Below, one piece after another: positions 7,889 through 16,949 of a stretch of 64,000 nucleotides of DNA (position 1 is the first letter of the stretch; each line of letters begins with the position of its first letter). This DNA is from Halobaculum sp. MBLA0147 (GTDB lineage Archaea; Halobacteriota; Halobacteria; Halobacteriales; Haloferacaceae), in the NCBI RefSeq assembly GCF_041361345.1, contig NZ_JBGKAD010000003.1:124001-188000 (forward strand). The letters run 5' to 3'. A model generated the notes under the pieces. The model had not been told where the DNA came from. It saw only the letters and a program-made list of their open reading frames with translations, and ran no database searches. The translations under genes were made by a program, and so were the position numbers.

Positions 7889-9004
7889 GTGAACTCGGAC
7901 TCGCCTCGTCGGTCGCCCCCCGACTCCCGTGGTGTCGCCAGCCACACCGGATACGCTGGCTACGCTGGACAAGCCGGGCGGCTCGTGGGTCTCTGCCTCG
8001 CCGCGGTGTGGCTCGTCGGACTCGCCACGGCTCACGTCGACTACGTCACGGACGGCACCGGCGAACTGAGCAACCCCGTCACGTTCCTCGTCGGCGTGTT
8101 GTCGACGCCCGGGAACCTGGCGCTGTTCGGTGCCGGTGGCCTCGCCGCCGCCGTCGGGGTCGGGAGTTACGCCCGGTTCCGGCCGTTCGCACACGACCTC
8201 CGCGTCGCGCGCCGGACGATGCAGTCGTACCGCCCGTACCTCCCGTGGATGTTCCGGCTCTCCGTCGGCCTCCCGCTCGTCGGCGCGGGGTTCACCGGCT
8301 ACCTCTTCACGCCGGAGGTCCAGACCTCGCTGCGACTGCTCCAGATCGGACTCGGCTTCCTGTTGCTGTTCGGCCTCGCGACGCGGTGGGTCGGCGTCGT
8401 GGGGCTGGTCGTCTACGGCTGGGTGCTCGTCGTCGCGTGGCCGGTCCCGCTGCTCGCGCTGGAGTACGTCGGCGGCTTCCTCGCCATCGCACTCGTCGGG
8501 AGCGGCCAGCCGAGCGCGGACGGCCTCTTCCGGCGGCTCCGCGTCACGGACGGGACCCTCCTCAACCGTCTGGGTGTCGGCGGCGACCCGCTGGCGGATC
8601 TGGTCGGACGGACCGGCGCGGCGCGGTTCGCGGGGCCCGCAGTCCGACTGGCACTGGGTGTACAGTTCGTCTACCTCGGACTCGTCGAGAAGCTGATGCA
8701 GCCACAGGACGCGTTACTCGTCGTCGAGAAGTATGACCTGACGGCGGTCGTCCCCGTCGCGCCGGAGATGTGGGTCGCCGGTGCCGGGGTGACCGAACTC
8801 GCCGTCGGACTGCTGTTGATCACCGGGACGCTCACCCGTGCCTCCGCGTCGATCGCGTTCCTGCTGTTCACGACGACGCTGTTCGGGCTCCCGGACGACC
8901 CAGTGCTCGCACACGTCTCGCTGTTCGGACTCACCTCCGCGCTGCTCGTCACCGGTGCCGGCCCGCTGTCGGTCGACCGACTGTTGTTCGGCGACGAGGT
9001 GTGA
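7889..9004 (+). CDS. multi-pass membrane protein with DoxX-like C-terminal half
   Basis: 371 residues from GTG. About nine hydrophobic segments. The last third (VRLALGVQFVYLGLVEKLMQPQ... to LLVTGAGPLSVDRL) has the helix spacing and the Glu/Lys pair of the DoxX family, whose best-known members are quinol oxidase subunits or accessory membrane proteins. The N-terminal half may be a diverged repeat of the same fold. No catalytic motif can be read. It diverges from the MFS gene across 110 bp. Confidence 0.6.
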   Translation: MNSDSPRRSPPDSRGVASHTGYAGYAGQAGRLVGLCLAAVWLVGLATAHVDYVTDGTGELSNPVTFLVGVLSTPGNLALFGAGGLAAAVGVGSYARFRPFAHDLRVARRTMQSYRPYLPWMFRLSVGLPLVGAGFTGYLFTPEVQTSLRLLQIGLGFLLLFGLATRWVGVVGLVVYGWVLVVAWPVPLLALEYVGGFLAIALVGSGQPSADGLFRRLRVTDGTLLNRLGVGGDPLADLVGRTGAARFAGPAVRLALGVQFVYLGLVEKLMQPQDALLVVEKYDLTAVVPVAPEMWVAGAGVTELAVGLLLITGTLTRASASIAFLLFTTTLFGLPDDPVLAHVSLFGLTSALLVTGAGPLSVDRLLFGDEV

Positions 9005-9022
9005 CGTGGGGAGGCGTGGGGT

Positions 9023-9082
9023 GACGAGATGCGGGGTGGTGTGGTGTGTGACGACGAGATGCGGGGTGGTGTGGTGTGTGAC
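9023..9082. repeat. perfect 30-bp tandem duplication
   Basis: Two identical adjacent copies of a 30-nt unit beginning GACGAGATGCGGGGTGG, followed by a partial third copy (GACGAGGTGTGAGAC). It sits in the convergent gap between the DoxX-like gene and the monooxygenase gene, 18 bp after the former stop. The strand bias (G/T versus A/C) is strong. Confidence 0.85.
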
Positions 9083-9151
9083 GACGAGGTGTGAGACGAC
9101 GGGGTCCGAGGCGGCGCAGTCGGCGGCTCGTCGCGTGTCTCTCCCGTCGGT

Positions 9152-10465
9152 TCACCGCGGCCGGTCGCGTCCGAACAGGCGGCTCCTGAGCGTCTCGTCG
9201 GCGTCGTAGCCGTCGGGCGTCAGCCCGCGCTCGCGGAGCTCCGGCAGGAGGTGTTCGACCACGTCGGCGAACGTTCCGGGGACGACCGGCGCGGTGACGA
9301 CGACGCCATCCGCGCCCGCAGCCTGCCACCGCTCCAACTCGTCGGCGACCGCCTCCGGTGTCCCGACCAGCTCCGCCGTCGGGTAGCGCGCGTAGCGCAC
9401 GGCCGCCTCCCCGACGGTCCACTCGCGGTCGTCGTCGAGGAACACCCGCAACGCGCCCCGGATGCCGCTCGCGTCGATCGCCTCCAGTGGATCGTCGAGA
9501 TCGTACTGCGAGTAGTCGTGATCGAAGTGGTTCGAGAGGCGCACCAACCCCGTCTCCGGCTCGATGGCGTCCAACACGCGGTCGCGCTCCGCCTCGGCCG
9601 CCGCCCGCGTCGGGGCGACGTACGGCGTCACCGCCGGGTAGAGCCGCACGTCGTCGGGGTCGCGTCCGGCGGTCTCGACCCGCTCGCGAACGTCGGCGGC
9701 GTAGTCCGCGAACCCCGCCCGCGACAGCGAGAACGAGAACAGCGCCTCGCCGTGACGCGCCGCGAACGTCCGCCCGCGATCCGACTGGCCCGCCTGGAAC
9801 AACACGGGCGTCCGCTGTGGCGTCGGCGCGGTCATGTGCGGGCCGGGGACGGAGAACTGCTCGCCCTCGTGGTCGACGAACGACACCGCGTCCGGGTCGG
9901 CGTAGGTACCGGTCGACGCGTCGCGGACGACGGCGTCGTCGTCCCACGACGCCTCCCAGAGCGCGCGGACGACCTGGAGGAACTCGTCGGCGCGGTCGTA
10001 GCGCTCGTCGTGGCCCAACTGGTGGCCGAGGACGTTCTCGAACTCCAGGCGGCCGGCGGAGGTGACGACGTTCCAGCCGAGTCGCCCGTCGGTGAGGTCG
10101 TCCAGCGTCGAGAGCTTCTTCGCCAGCAAGTACGGCGGGTACAGCGACGTGGAGGCGGTCGCGACGAGCCCCAGCGACTCCGTCGCCGCCGCGAGTGCAG
10201 ACACCAGCGGGAGCGGGTCGTTCTCCGGGAACTGCTCGCCGCGGCGCACCGTCGGGGCGACACTCCCGCGGTAGCGGTCGGCGACGTTGTACGCGTCGGC
10301 GAAGAACAGCCCCGCGAACTCGTCGTCCAACAGTCCGGCGAGCTCCGTCCAGAACCCGAGATCGCGGTAGCCGTCCGCCTGCTCGTGGTCGGACAGCCGC
10401 CAGGCGTCCTCGACGGTCGGCGAGTGGCTGCAGTTGACGTACGCGAACAGGTCGAACACGACCAC
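9152..10465 (-). CDS. LLM-class flavin-dependent monooxygenase (NtaA/SnaA/DszA-type)
   Basis: About 437 residues, the size of the nitrilotriacetate/dibenzothiophene-sulfone monooxygenase branch of luciferase-like FMN enzymes. Seen: LATASTSLYPPYLLAKKLSTLDDLTDGRLGWNVVTS, described here by its hallmark GRLGWNVVTS; the downstream PTPQRTPVLFQAGQS; and the insertion FVDHEGEQFSVPGP. All are hallmarks of this subfamily. It would use FMNH2 made by a separate reductase that is not in this window. Divergent from the ABC importer starting at 10668, which may supply its substrate. Start is GTG 10465 or 10459; the ORF continues open upstream. Confidence 0.85.
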   Translation of the reverse strand: MVVFDLFAYVNCSHSPTVEDAWRLSDHEQADGYRDLGFWTELAGLLDDEFAGLFFADAYNVADRYRGSVAPTVRRGEQFPENDPLPLVSALAAATESLGLVATASTSLYPPYLLAKKLSTLDDLTDGRLGWNVVTSAGRLEFENVLGHQLGHDERYDRADEFLQVVRALWEASWDDDAVVRDASTGTYADPDAVSFVDHEGEQFSVPGPHMTAPTPQRTPVLFQAGQSDRGRTFAARHGEALFSFSLSRAGFADYAADVRERVETAGRDPDDVRLYPAVTPYVAPTRAAAEAERDRVLDAIEPETGLVRLSNHFDHDYSQYDLDDPLEAIDASGIRGALRVFLDDDREWTVGEAAVRYARYPTAELVGTPEAVADELERWQAAGADGVVVTAPVVPGTFADVVEHLLPELRERGLTPDGYDADETLRSRLFGRDRPR

Positions 10466-10667
10466 AGTTCGGGCTCCGCGGACAAGTCTCCACCTATCCT
10501 CGCGGTCGGCGCGAGGAGATCGCGTCACTCACTGCCGCGGCCGGGGAGTGGCGTTCCGTCGCCACGAGCGCCGGAGCCGTGATCACCGTTCACACGCCAC
10601 GAGACGGCGACAGACGGCAGTCCGAGCGGGCGCCAGATACTAACCGACGGCGCTCTTGGAACAGTCG

Positions 10668-11813
10668 ATGTCCGAACACGGGGACGACCGTGGACGCACG
10701 ACGCGACGAGCAGTACTCGGAGCCACCGGCGCCGGCATCGCCGGGTTGAGCGGGTGTCTGGGTGGCTCCAGCGGCGGCGGGGACGACGGAGGTGCAGGTG
10801 GCGGCACGACGACCGGCACCGTCGACTCCGCCCAGCCGTTCCGCAACAAGACGCTCCGGTTCTCGACGTGGAGCGGGACGAACGCGACGGTGTTCGAAGA
10901 GGAGATCAAGCCGGCCTACGAGGAGAAGACGGGCGGCACCCTCGAGATCGTGCCGGGGTGGTCCGAGATCCTCGCGAAGATCCGCGCCGCACCCGCCGAC
11001 AGCCCGCCGTACGACCTCACTGTCACCGGCGACCGGGCACACTACATCGGACTCCAGTCGGACCTGTGGGAGCAGATCGACTTCGACCAGTTGGACAACG
11101 CCGGGGTCATCAAGCAGAACTTGCTGCGGGAGGACCCCATCTCCGTCCCGCTGGCGTACGGCGTGATGTGTTACGCCTACGACGAGGCGGCCATCGGCTT
11201 CGACCCAGGCGAGTGGAGCGACCTCACGACGGAGGCCGAGGACGCCGCCCTCCCGGGGTCGTACTTCACCAACTCGCTGCAGATGGCCTCGATCGTCTCC
11301 GAGGAGATGCCGTTCGACGAGGAACTGTACAGCCCGGAGGGCCACGACGCCATCTTCGAGACGCTCCGCGAGATCGACACCGCGACGTTCTACACCGGTG
11401 CCCAGGACATGTGGACGGCGATCTCGCAGGGTGTCGCCACCCTGGGGCAGTACTTCTTCGCGTACTCGCTGAAGAAACGGCAGTCGACGGACTCCTTCGA
11501 CATCGGGCTCCACGTCCCCGAACGGACGACCGGCTACATCGACGACTACCACCTCGTCCGGGGGACGAGTCGCGGCGAGATGGCCCACGACTTCCTCGAC
11601 TTCATGCTGTCGGCGGAGATGCAGACGACCTACGCCCAGAACTTCAACATGGGGATGGTCAACCCCGAGACGGACTACCCGTCCGCGACGGAGGAGAACG
11701 TCCCGCTGGACAACGAGGCGCTGGCCGACGTGTCCTTCCTGGAGTGGGCGGACGTGGCACAGTACGCCGAGAGTCTCAACGAGCGGTTCAACGAACTCAA
11801 ATCCGAGGTATGA
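10668..11813 (+). CDS. ABC importer substrate-binding lipoprotein (PotD/Fbp-like)
   Basis: 381 residues from ATG 10668. Twin-arginine signal TTRRAVLGATGAGIAGLSGC with a lipobox Cys, then a Gly-rich linker. The mature part (LRFSTWSGTNATVFEEEIKPAYEEKTG) is the start of a type-I/II extracellular solute-binding fold of the PotD, thiamine or iron family. It captures the solute outside the cell and hands it to the permeases. First of four genes: its TGA overlaps the ATPase ATG (ATGA). Polyamine is the family default, but no polyamine-contact residues could be verified. Confidence 0.85.
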   Translation: MSEHGDDRGRTTRRAVLGATGAGIAGLSGCLGGSSGGGDDGGAGGGTTTGTVDSAQPFRNKTLRFSTWSGTNATVFEEEIKPAYEEKTGGTLEIVPGWSEILAKIRAAPADSPPYDLTVTGDRAHYIGLQSDLWEQIDFDQLDNAGVIKQNLLREDPISVPLAYGVMCYAYDEAAIGFDPGEWSDLTTEAEDAALPGSYFTNSLQMASIVSEEMPFDEELYSPEGHDAIFETLREIDTATFYTGAQDMWTAISQGVATLGQYFFAYSLKKRQSTDSFDIGLHVPERTTGYIDDYHLVRGTSRGEMAHDFLDFMLSAEMQTTYAQNFNMGMVNPETDYPSATEENVPLDNEALADVSFLEWADVAQYAESLNERFNELKSEV

Positions 11814-13114
11814 GCGGGGGGACGGGCGGTCGCGATCCGGTGCTCGAACTCGACGGCGTCGTCCGCGAGTTCGGCGACGTGCGGGCGGTCGACGACCTCT
11901 CGCTGTCGGTCGACGCGGGGGAACTCGTCTGTCTGCTCGGACCGTCCGGCTGCGGGAAGTCGACGACGCTGCGGACAGTCGCGGGGTTCGAGACACCCGA
12001 CGCGGGCGCGGTGCGGATCGACGGCCGCGACGTGACCGGGCTCGCGCCCAACGAGCGGGCCACCTCGATGGTGTTCCAAGACTGGGCGTTGTTCCCGAAC
12101 AAGACGGTACTGGAGAACGTCGCCTTCGGACTCGCGATGGACGGCGTCGACACGGCGACGCGTCACGACAGGGCTCGCGAGATGTTGGAGTTGGTCGAGA
12201 TGGCCGGACACGCCGACGACCACCCGGACCAGCTGTCTGGCGGGCAGAAACAGCGCGTGGCGTTGGCGCGTTCGTTGGCCGTGGACCCGGAGCTGTTGTT
12301 GCTCGACGAGCCGCTGTCGAACCTCGACCGGAAGCTCCGCGAGGCGATGCAGTTGGAGATCGCCGAGATCCAGGCGGAGTTGGGGACGACGATGCTGTAC
12401 GTCACCCACGACCAAGACGAGGCGTTCACCCTCGCCGACCGGATCGCCATCGTCAACGAGGGCCGGATCGTCCAGTCCGGACCGCCGGCGGCGGTGTACA
12501 CGGACCCGGACCACCGTTTCGTCGAGTCGTTCCTCGGGACGACGAACTTCCTCTCGTGTACCGTCGCTCGCGACGGCGACCCGCCCGCGGACCGAGTCGC
12601 GCTGGCGACCCCACTCGGAGAGCCGCTGTACGCGCCCACCGGGACGCGCAGTCTCGACTCCGAGGAGGCGGTGACCGCCTCGATCCGGCCGGAGCGGTTG
12701 TCGCTGTCGGCGGACCCGGCGGATCGCGGCGGCCGCCTCTGGGCCGGTGAAGCTGGCGGAGCCGCCGAGACGACCGCCGACGGAGCCGCCGAGCGGAGTG
12801 CCGACGGAGAGGCGGATGCCCGCGCCGATGACGCGGACGCCGACACCCGCCGCGAGCGCGCGGTGGCGGACGACGGGGCGACGACCGACGGCGGCGAGAC
12901 CGACCCGCCGCCGCTGCGGACGACCGGCGAGGTGACGCGGCGCCTCCACCGCGGTTCGCGGGTGCGCTACGAGGTGCGCGTCGGCGAGGCGACGCTGGTC
13001 ACGGAGCGCGGGATCGACCGGCCGCTCGGCGTCGCGGAGGGTGACACTGTCGGCGTGGGTGCCGCGGGCGGCGCGGTGAACTACTTCGACGGCGACGGGA
13101 GGCGGTTGCGGTGA
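11810..13114 (+). CDS. ABC importer ATPase (PotA-like)
   Basis: 434 residues. Walker A GPSGCGKST (44-52), Q-loop VFQDWALFP, signature LSGGQKQR, Walker B LLLLDEPLS and switch HD in VTHDQDEAF are all intact. A TOBE-type C-terminal domain follows but is split by a long Ala/Asp/Glu/Thr-rich insert encoded at roughly 12745-12915. The insert lies between VTASIRPERLSLS and the final beta-strands, so the core should fold normally. Overlaps its neighbours by 4 bp at both ends. Energises the importer on the cytosolic face. Confidence 0.92.
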   Translation: MSGGTGGRDPVLELDGVVREFGDVRAVDDLSLSVDAGELVCLLGPSGCGKSTTLRTVAGFETPDAGAVRIDGRDVTGLAPNERATSMVFQDWALFPNKTVLENVAFGLAMDGVDTATRHDRAREMLELVEMAGHADDHPDQLSGGQKQRVALARSLAVDPELLLLDEPLSNLDRKLREAMQLEIAEIQAELGTTMLYVTHDQDEAFTLADRIAIVNEGRIVQSGPPAAVYTDPDHRFVESFLGTTNFLSCTVARDGDPPADRVALATPLGEPLYAPTGTRSLDSEEAVTASIRPERLSLSADPADRGGRLWAGEAGGAAETTADGAAERSADGEADARADDADADTRRERAVADDGATTDGGETDPPPLRTTGEVTRRLHRGSRVRYEVRVGEATLVTERGIDRPLGVAEGDTVGVGAAGGAVNYFDGDGRRLR

Positions 13115-14007
13115 GTCTCGCGGGTGCGACCCCCGGCCGACTCCGGCGTGCGGTCGACGACCGCTCCGCGACCCTGCTCGTCGTCCCGCTGTTGCTGTTC
13201 GACCTGGCGGTGTTCGTCGTGCCGTTCGGCTACCTCCTGCGGATCGCCCTCTCGGAGCGCGCCACCGCACAGGCGTACGTCGAGGGGTCGTGGTCCGTGG
13301 AGAGTTTCACCTACCTCGCGACCGCGAGCAACGTCCACGAACTGTTCGCGTTCACGCTCGGGTTCGCCGTCGTCGCGACCGTGGTCTCGTTGGCCGTCTC
13401 ACTGCTGTACGCCTACGCGATGTGGCGCGCCGACGGGGCGTTGCGGGTGGTGCTCACCGCCGGGGTACTGGTGTCGATGTTCACCGCCATCGTCGTGAAG
13501 CTGTTCGCGGCGGTGTTGGTGTACTCCCCGAACGGTCTCGTCAACGACCTGTTGGTCGGGAGCGGCCTGCTCGCCGAGCCGCTGTTGCTCGTCAACAACG
13601 GCGTCGGTGCGCTGCTGGGACAACTGTACGTGATCGTCCCGTACTCCGTGTTGGCGGTGTACTCCGTACTGGCGACGATCGACGAGTCGCTGCTGGAGGC
13701 GGCTCGCGACCTGGGTGCCGGTCCGATTCGGACCGTCCGGGCGGTCGTCGTGCCACACGTCGTGCCCGGCTTACTCGTCGGCGGCGTGATCAGCTTCACC
13801 TGGAGCATCGGCGCCTACGCCGCGCCGCTGTTGATCGGCTCCGGGAGCGAACGCACCGCGGGGATCGCCGTCTCCGACTTCCTGTTGCAACAGTTCGACT
13901 GGCCGGTCGCGGCCGCGTTGGGGCTGGTCGTCACCGCCACCGTCTTCCTCGCGCTCGTCGTCACCTGGCTGGCGCTCTCCCGCTCGGGGGTGGACACCGG
14001 TGTCTGA
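13111..14007 (+). CDS. ABC importer permease, PotB-like
   Basis: 298 residues from GTG with six hydrophobic segments. The EAA-type ATPase-contact loop is LLEAARDLGAGPIRTVRAVVVPHVVPG, whose hallmark is EAARDLGAG...VVVPH. Starts in the ATPase stop (GTGA) and overlaps the next permease by 8 bp, so all four genes form one operon. PotB/CysT-like half of the channel. Confidence 0.9.
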   Translation: MSLAGATPGRLRRAVDDRSATLLVVPLLLFDLAVFVVPFGYLLRIALSERATAQAYVEGSWSVESFTYLATASNVHELFAFTLGFAVVATVVSLAVSLLYAYAMWRADGALRVVLTAGVLVSMFTAIVVKLFAAVLVYSPNGLVNDLLVGSGLLAEPLLLVNNGVGALLGQLYVIVPYSVLAVYSVLATIDESLLEAARDLGAGPIRTVRAVVVPHVVPGLLVGGVISFTWSIGAYAAPLLIGSGSERTAGIAVSDFLLQQFDWPVAAALGLVVTATVFLALVVTWLALSRSGVDTGV

Positions 14008-14887
14008 CCGCGACGGACTCACCGACGGCGGAACCGCGACCCGAGATCGAAGCCAGTCCGGCCGGCCGGACTCGCCCGTCGTCTCGCGGCTCCGACGGAC
14101 GGCGGGGACGTGGCTGTTCCGGCTGGCGTACCTGGTCGTGTTCGCGTTCCTACTGGCGCCCATCCTCGTCGTCGTCGCCTCCTCGTTCGACGCCACGGGT
14201 GCGGTGACGTTCCCGCCGGAGGCACTGTCCGCGCGCTGGTACGGGGAACTGCTCGCGAGCGAGGCGTGGACGCGTGCGATCCGCAACAGTCTGGTCGTCG
14301 CGACCGGGACGACACTGTTCGCGACGACGCTGGGCGTCCTCGCGGCACTGGGTGTACGGCGACTCGACGACGACCTGTCGGCGGTCGTCAGCGCGCTCGC
14401 GGTGCTCCCGCTGCTCGTCCCGGGGGTCGTGTTGGGCGTGACGCTGTTGGTGTTCTTCAGCGAGTTCGGACTCCAACAGCGACTCCCGACGCTGGTGTTG
14501 GCACACTCGCTGTGGGCGACGCCGCTCACCTACTCCGTCGTGCGGGCGACGTTCGCGCGGTTCGACTGGTCGGTGCGCGACGCCGCGCTCGACCTCGGGG
14601 CGACTCGCCCCCGCGCCTTCCGCGAGGTCGTCGTCCCGAACGTCCGTGCCGGCCTCGCCGCGGCGGCGCTGGTCGCGTTCGTGGTCAGCCTCCAGGAGTT
14701 CGTGATGACGCTGTTCCTCTCGGGGCGGGACACGCGGACGGTGCCGGTGAAGGCGTGGAACTCGCTGCGGAACTCGTTGGACCCGCTCGTGAGCGTCACC
14801 TCGACGCTGTTGGTCGTCGCCGTCCTGCTCGTCGTCGTCGGTGCCGGCGTGCTCGTCGGCCTCGAACGACTGGCGCGCGACAGTTGA
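14000..14887 (+). CDS. ABC importer permease, PotC-like
   Basis: 295 residues. A Ser/Arg/Gly-rich cytosolic head of about 38 residues precedes six membrane segments. The EAA loop reads DAALDLGATRPRAFREVVVPN. EFVMTLFLSGRDTRTVPVKAW is typical of PotC/YdcV permeases. The GTG start lies inside the end of the first permease gene. Last gene of the operon; 14888-15016 carries only a short AT-rich promoter-like stretch for the next gene. Confidence 0.9.
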   Translation: MSDRDGLTDGGTATRDRSQSGRPDSPVVSRLRRTAGTWLFRLAYLVVFAFLLAPILVVVASSFDATGAVTFPPEALSARWYGELLASEAWTRAIRNSLVVATGTTLFATTLGVLAALGVRRLDDDLSAVVSALAVLPLLVPGVVLGVTLLVFFSEFGLQQRLPTLVLAHSLWATPLTYSVVRATFARFDWSVRDAALDLGATRPRAFREVVVPNVRAGLAAAALVAFVVSLQEFVMTLFLSGRDTRTVPVKAWNSLRNSLDPLVSVTSTLLVVAVLLVVVGAGVLVGLERLARDS

Positions 14888-15016
14888 GCGGTCGGAGACG
14901 GTCGTCGACGGTGTGGAATCCCCGTTCGTCCTCCGCCCGGACGTGTTGTTATTTCACACGAGAGTAGGGCCACCCCGACAGTCGTTAGTACCGTCCCCGT
15001 GTCTGTGACCACGAAA

Positions 15017-16906
15017 ATGAACACACAGAACAATACTGCCGGGGGCTCGGAGGGCCGATTGCGGCGCTTCCTCCGGGACGTTCCCGACGGTCGGTCGATG
15101 GGCGAGGAGATGTGGCGCGGTCGCCACCGGAAGATCCTGCTCGCTCTCGCGGCCCACGTTCCGGTCCTCGCCGCGCTGGGACTGTTCAGCGGCACGATGC
15201 CGGTGACGGAGGCGACGATCCCCGTGACGCCGCTCTGGATCGTCGGCACGGAACTCGCGGTGTTCGCCGCGACGATCGCGGTCGCGTGGAGCGGTCGGCC
15301 ACGACGCCGGGTGCGGACGCTTCTGTCCGCGTTCGGCTGGATGCTCGCGTCGATGATGCTCGTCCAGTTCTCGGGCGGATACATCGAGGCGCACTTCCAC
15401 TTCTTCGTCGCCGTCGGCGTGCTGGCGAGCTACGAGGACTGGCTCCCGTTCGCCGCGGGGATCGGGTACGTCGTCTTGGGTCACGGGGCCTTCGCGACGG
15501 TTCTCGACGCCTCGCGCGTCTACAACCACGCCGCCGGAGCGGCCAACCCGTGGGTCTGGGGTGGGATCCACGGCCTGTTCGTGTCGCTGCTCGCCGTCTC
15601 CGAACTCTCGAACTGGCAGTCGATCGAACGGTCGCGTCGCGAGGCGAGCGACCAACTCGCGGAGGCGGAACGCCAGCGCGAACTGGTGACGGACGCCGAG
15701 GCCGCCCAGGCGGAGGCGGAACGTCGCGAGGCGGAGATCGCCGCGTTGAAACAGGAGCTCGAGACCACCGCCGAGCAGTACCGGGGGACCATCGCGGAGG
15801 CGGCAGACGGCGACTTGACCGTCCGACTCGACCCGGACGTCGACGACGACGCGATGCGAGCCGTCGCAAACTCGATCAACCAGATGCTCGCGGAGATGGA
15901 AGACACCGTGACCGAGGTCCAGTCGTTCGCCGAGGCGGTGGCGGAGAGTTCCGAGTCGGCGACGACCGCGGCGACGACCGTCGAGACGACGAGCGAAGAC
16001 GTCGGTGGGACCGTCGACGACGTGGAGCGCCGAGTCACGGACCAACGGGACCGACTCGTCGAGGTCGCCGACGAGATGAACACGCTCTCGGCGACCATCG
16101 AGGAGGTGGCCTCCTCGGCGACGGAGGTCGAGACCACCGCGACGCGGATGGTCGAGACGGCCGACGACGGCCGGAACGCCGTCGACGACGCGGTCGAAGC
16201 CGCCGGTGCGGTCCGCGAGACCGCGACCGAGACCGTCACCGCCGTCGAGACGCTGGACGACCGGATGGCCGAGATCGGCGAGATCACGGCCATGATCGGG
16301 GAGATCGCCGAGCAGACGAACCTGCTCGCGCTGAACGCCAACATCGAGGCTGCACGGGCCGACACCGACGGCAGCGACGGGTTCTCGGTGGTCGCCGACG
16401 AGGTGAAACAACTCGCCGAGGAGACGCGGGAGGCGACCGGCGAGATCGAGTCACTGATCGCGAGCGCACAGGCACAGACGGAGGCGGTCACAGAGACGGC
16501 TCGACGGACCGCCACGCACGCCGACGACGCCGAGACGGCCGTCTCGGCGGCCGGCGACCAGTTCGACGACCTCGCCGACCAGGCAGAGCGGACGACCGGC
16601 GGTGTGACCGAGATCAGTCGTGCGACGGACGACCAGGCGGCGAGCACCGAGGAGACGGTCACGATCGTCGACGAGGTGCAGACGGCGAGCGAGCGGACCA
16701 CCGAGAGCGTCCGGGAGATCGCGACGGTGGCCACACGACAGACCGACGAGGCACAGTCGATCGTCACCGAACTCGGGACACTCGCACGGCAGACGGACAC
16801 CCTCCGGGAGTCGCTGACGACACTGGTCACCTCGGAGACTGCCGACGCGCCGTCGGCGAGCACACGCGGCCACACCGGCGCCCCGCCCGTGGCCAACTCG
16901 CGGTGA
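15017..16906 (+). CDS. methyl-accepting chemotaxis transducer with six-helix membrane sensor
   Basis: 629 residues from ATG 15017 (a GTG at 14999 is possible). Residues about 40-185 hold six hydrophobic segments with the motif GGYIEAHFHFFV. That motif occurs in membrane sensor modules of kinases, cyclases and halobacterial transducers; its paired His and Glu could bind metal or haem. HAMP and coiled-coil follow, with the signalling tip EQTNLLALNANIEAARA and FSVVADEV. No extracellular domain. It differs from htr2, which has only two helices. Ligand unknown; a role in sensing membrane energy or oxygen is only a guess. Confidence 0.85.
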   Translation: MNTQNNTAGGSEGRLRRFLRDVPDGRSMGEEMWRGRHRKILLALAAHVPVLAALGLFSGTMPVTEATIPVTPLWIVGTELAVFAATIAVAWSGRPRRRVRTLLSAFGWMLASMMLVQFSGGYIEAHFHFFVAVGVLASYEDWLPFAAGIGYVVLGHGAFATVLDASRVYNHAAGAANPWVWGGIHGLFVSLLAVSELSNWQSIERSRREASDQLAEAERQRELVTDAEAAQAEAERREAEIAALKQELETTAEQYRGTIAEAADGDLTVRLDPDVDDDAMRAVANSINQMLAEMEDTVTEVQSFAEAVAESSESATTAATTVETTSEDVGGTVDDVERRVTDQRDRLVEVADEMNTLSATIEEVASSATEVETTATRMVETADDGRNAVDDAVEAAGAVRETATETVTAVETLDDRMAEIGEITAMIGEIAEQTNLLALNANIEAARADTDGSDGFSVVADEVKQLAEETREATGEIESLIASAQAQTEAVTETARRTATHADDAETAVSAAGDQFDDLADQAERTTGGVTEISRATDDQAASTEETVTIVDEVQTASERTTESVREIATVATRQTDEAQSIVTELGTLARQTDTLRESLTTLVTSETADAPSASTRGHTGAPPVANSR

Positions 16907-16949
16907 GTGACGGCGACGGTCCTCCGCTCCGCCACCGGCGCCTCGGTGC

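Noticed and set aside
6285-7892. 535-codon plus-strand frame
   Set aside because: Antisense to the MFS gene; composition Arg/Glu/Gly-rich without motifs.
9023-9082. insertion-sequence end or CRISPR fragment
   Set aside because: Only a simple 30-bp duplication; no transposase, target duplication or spacers.
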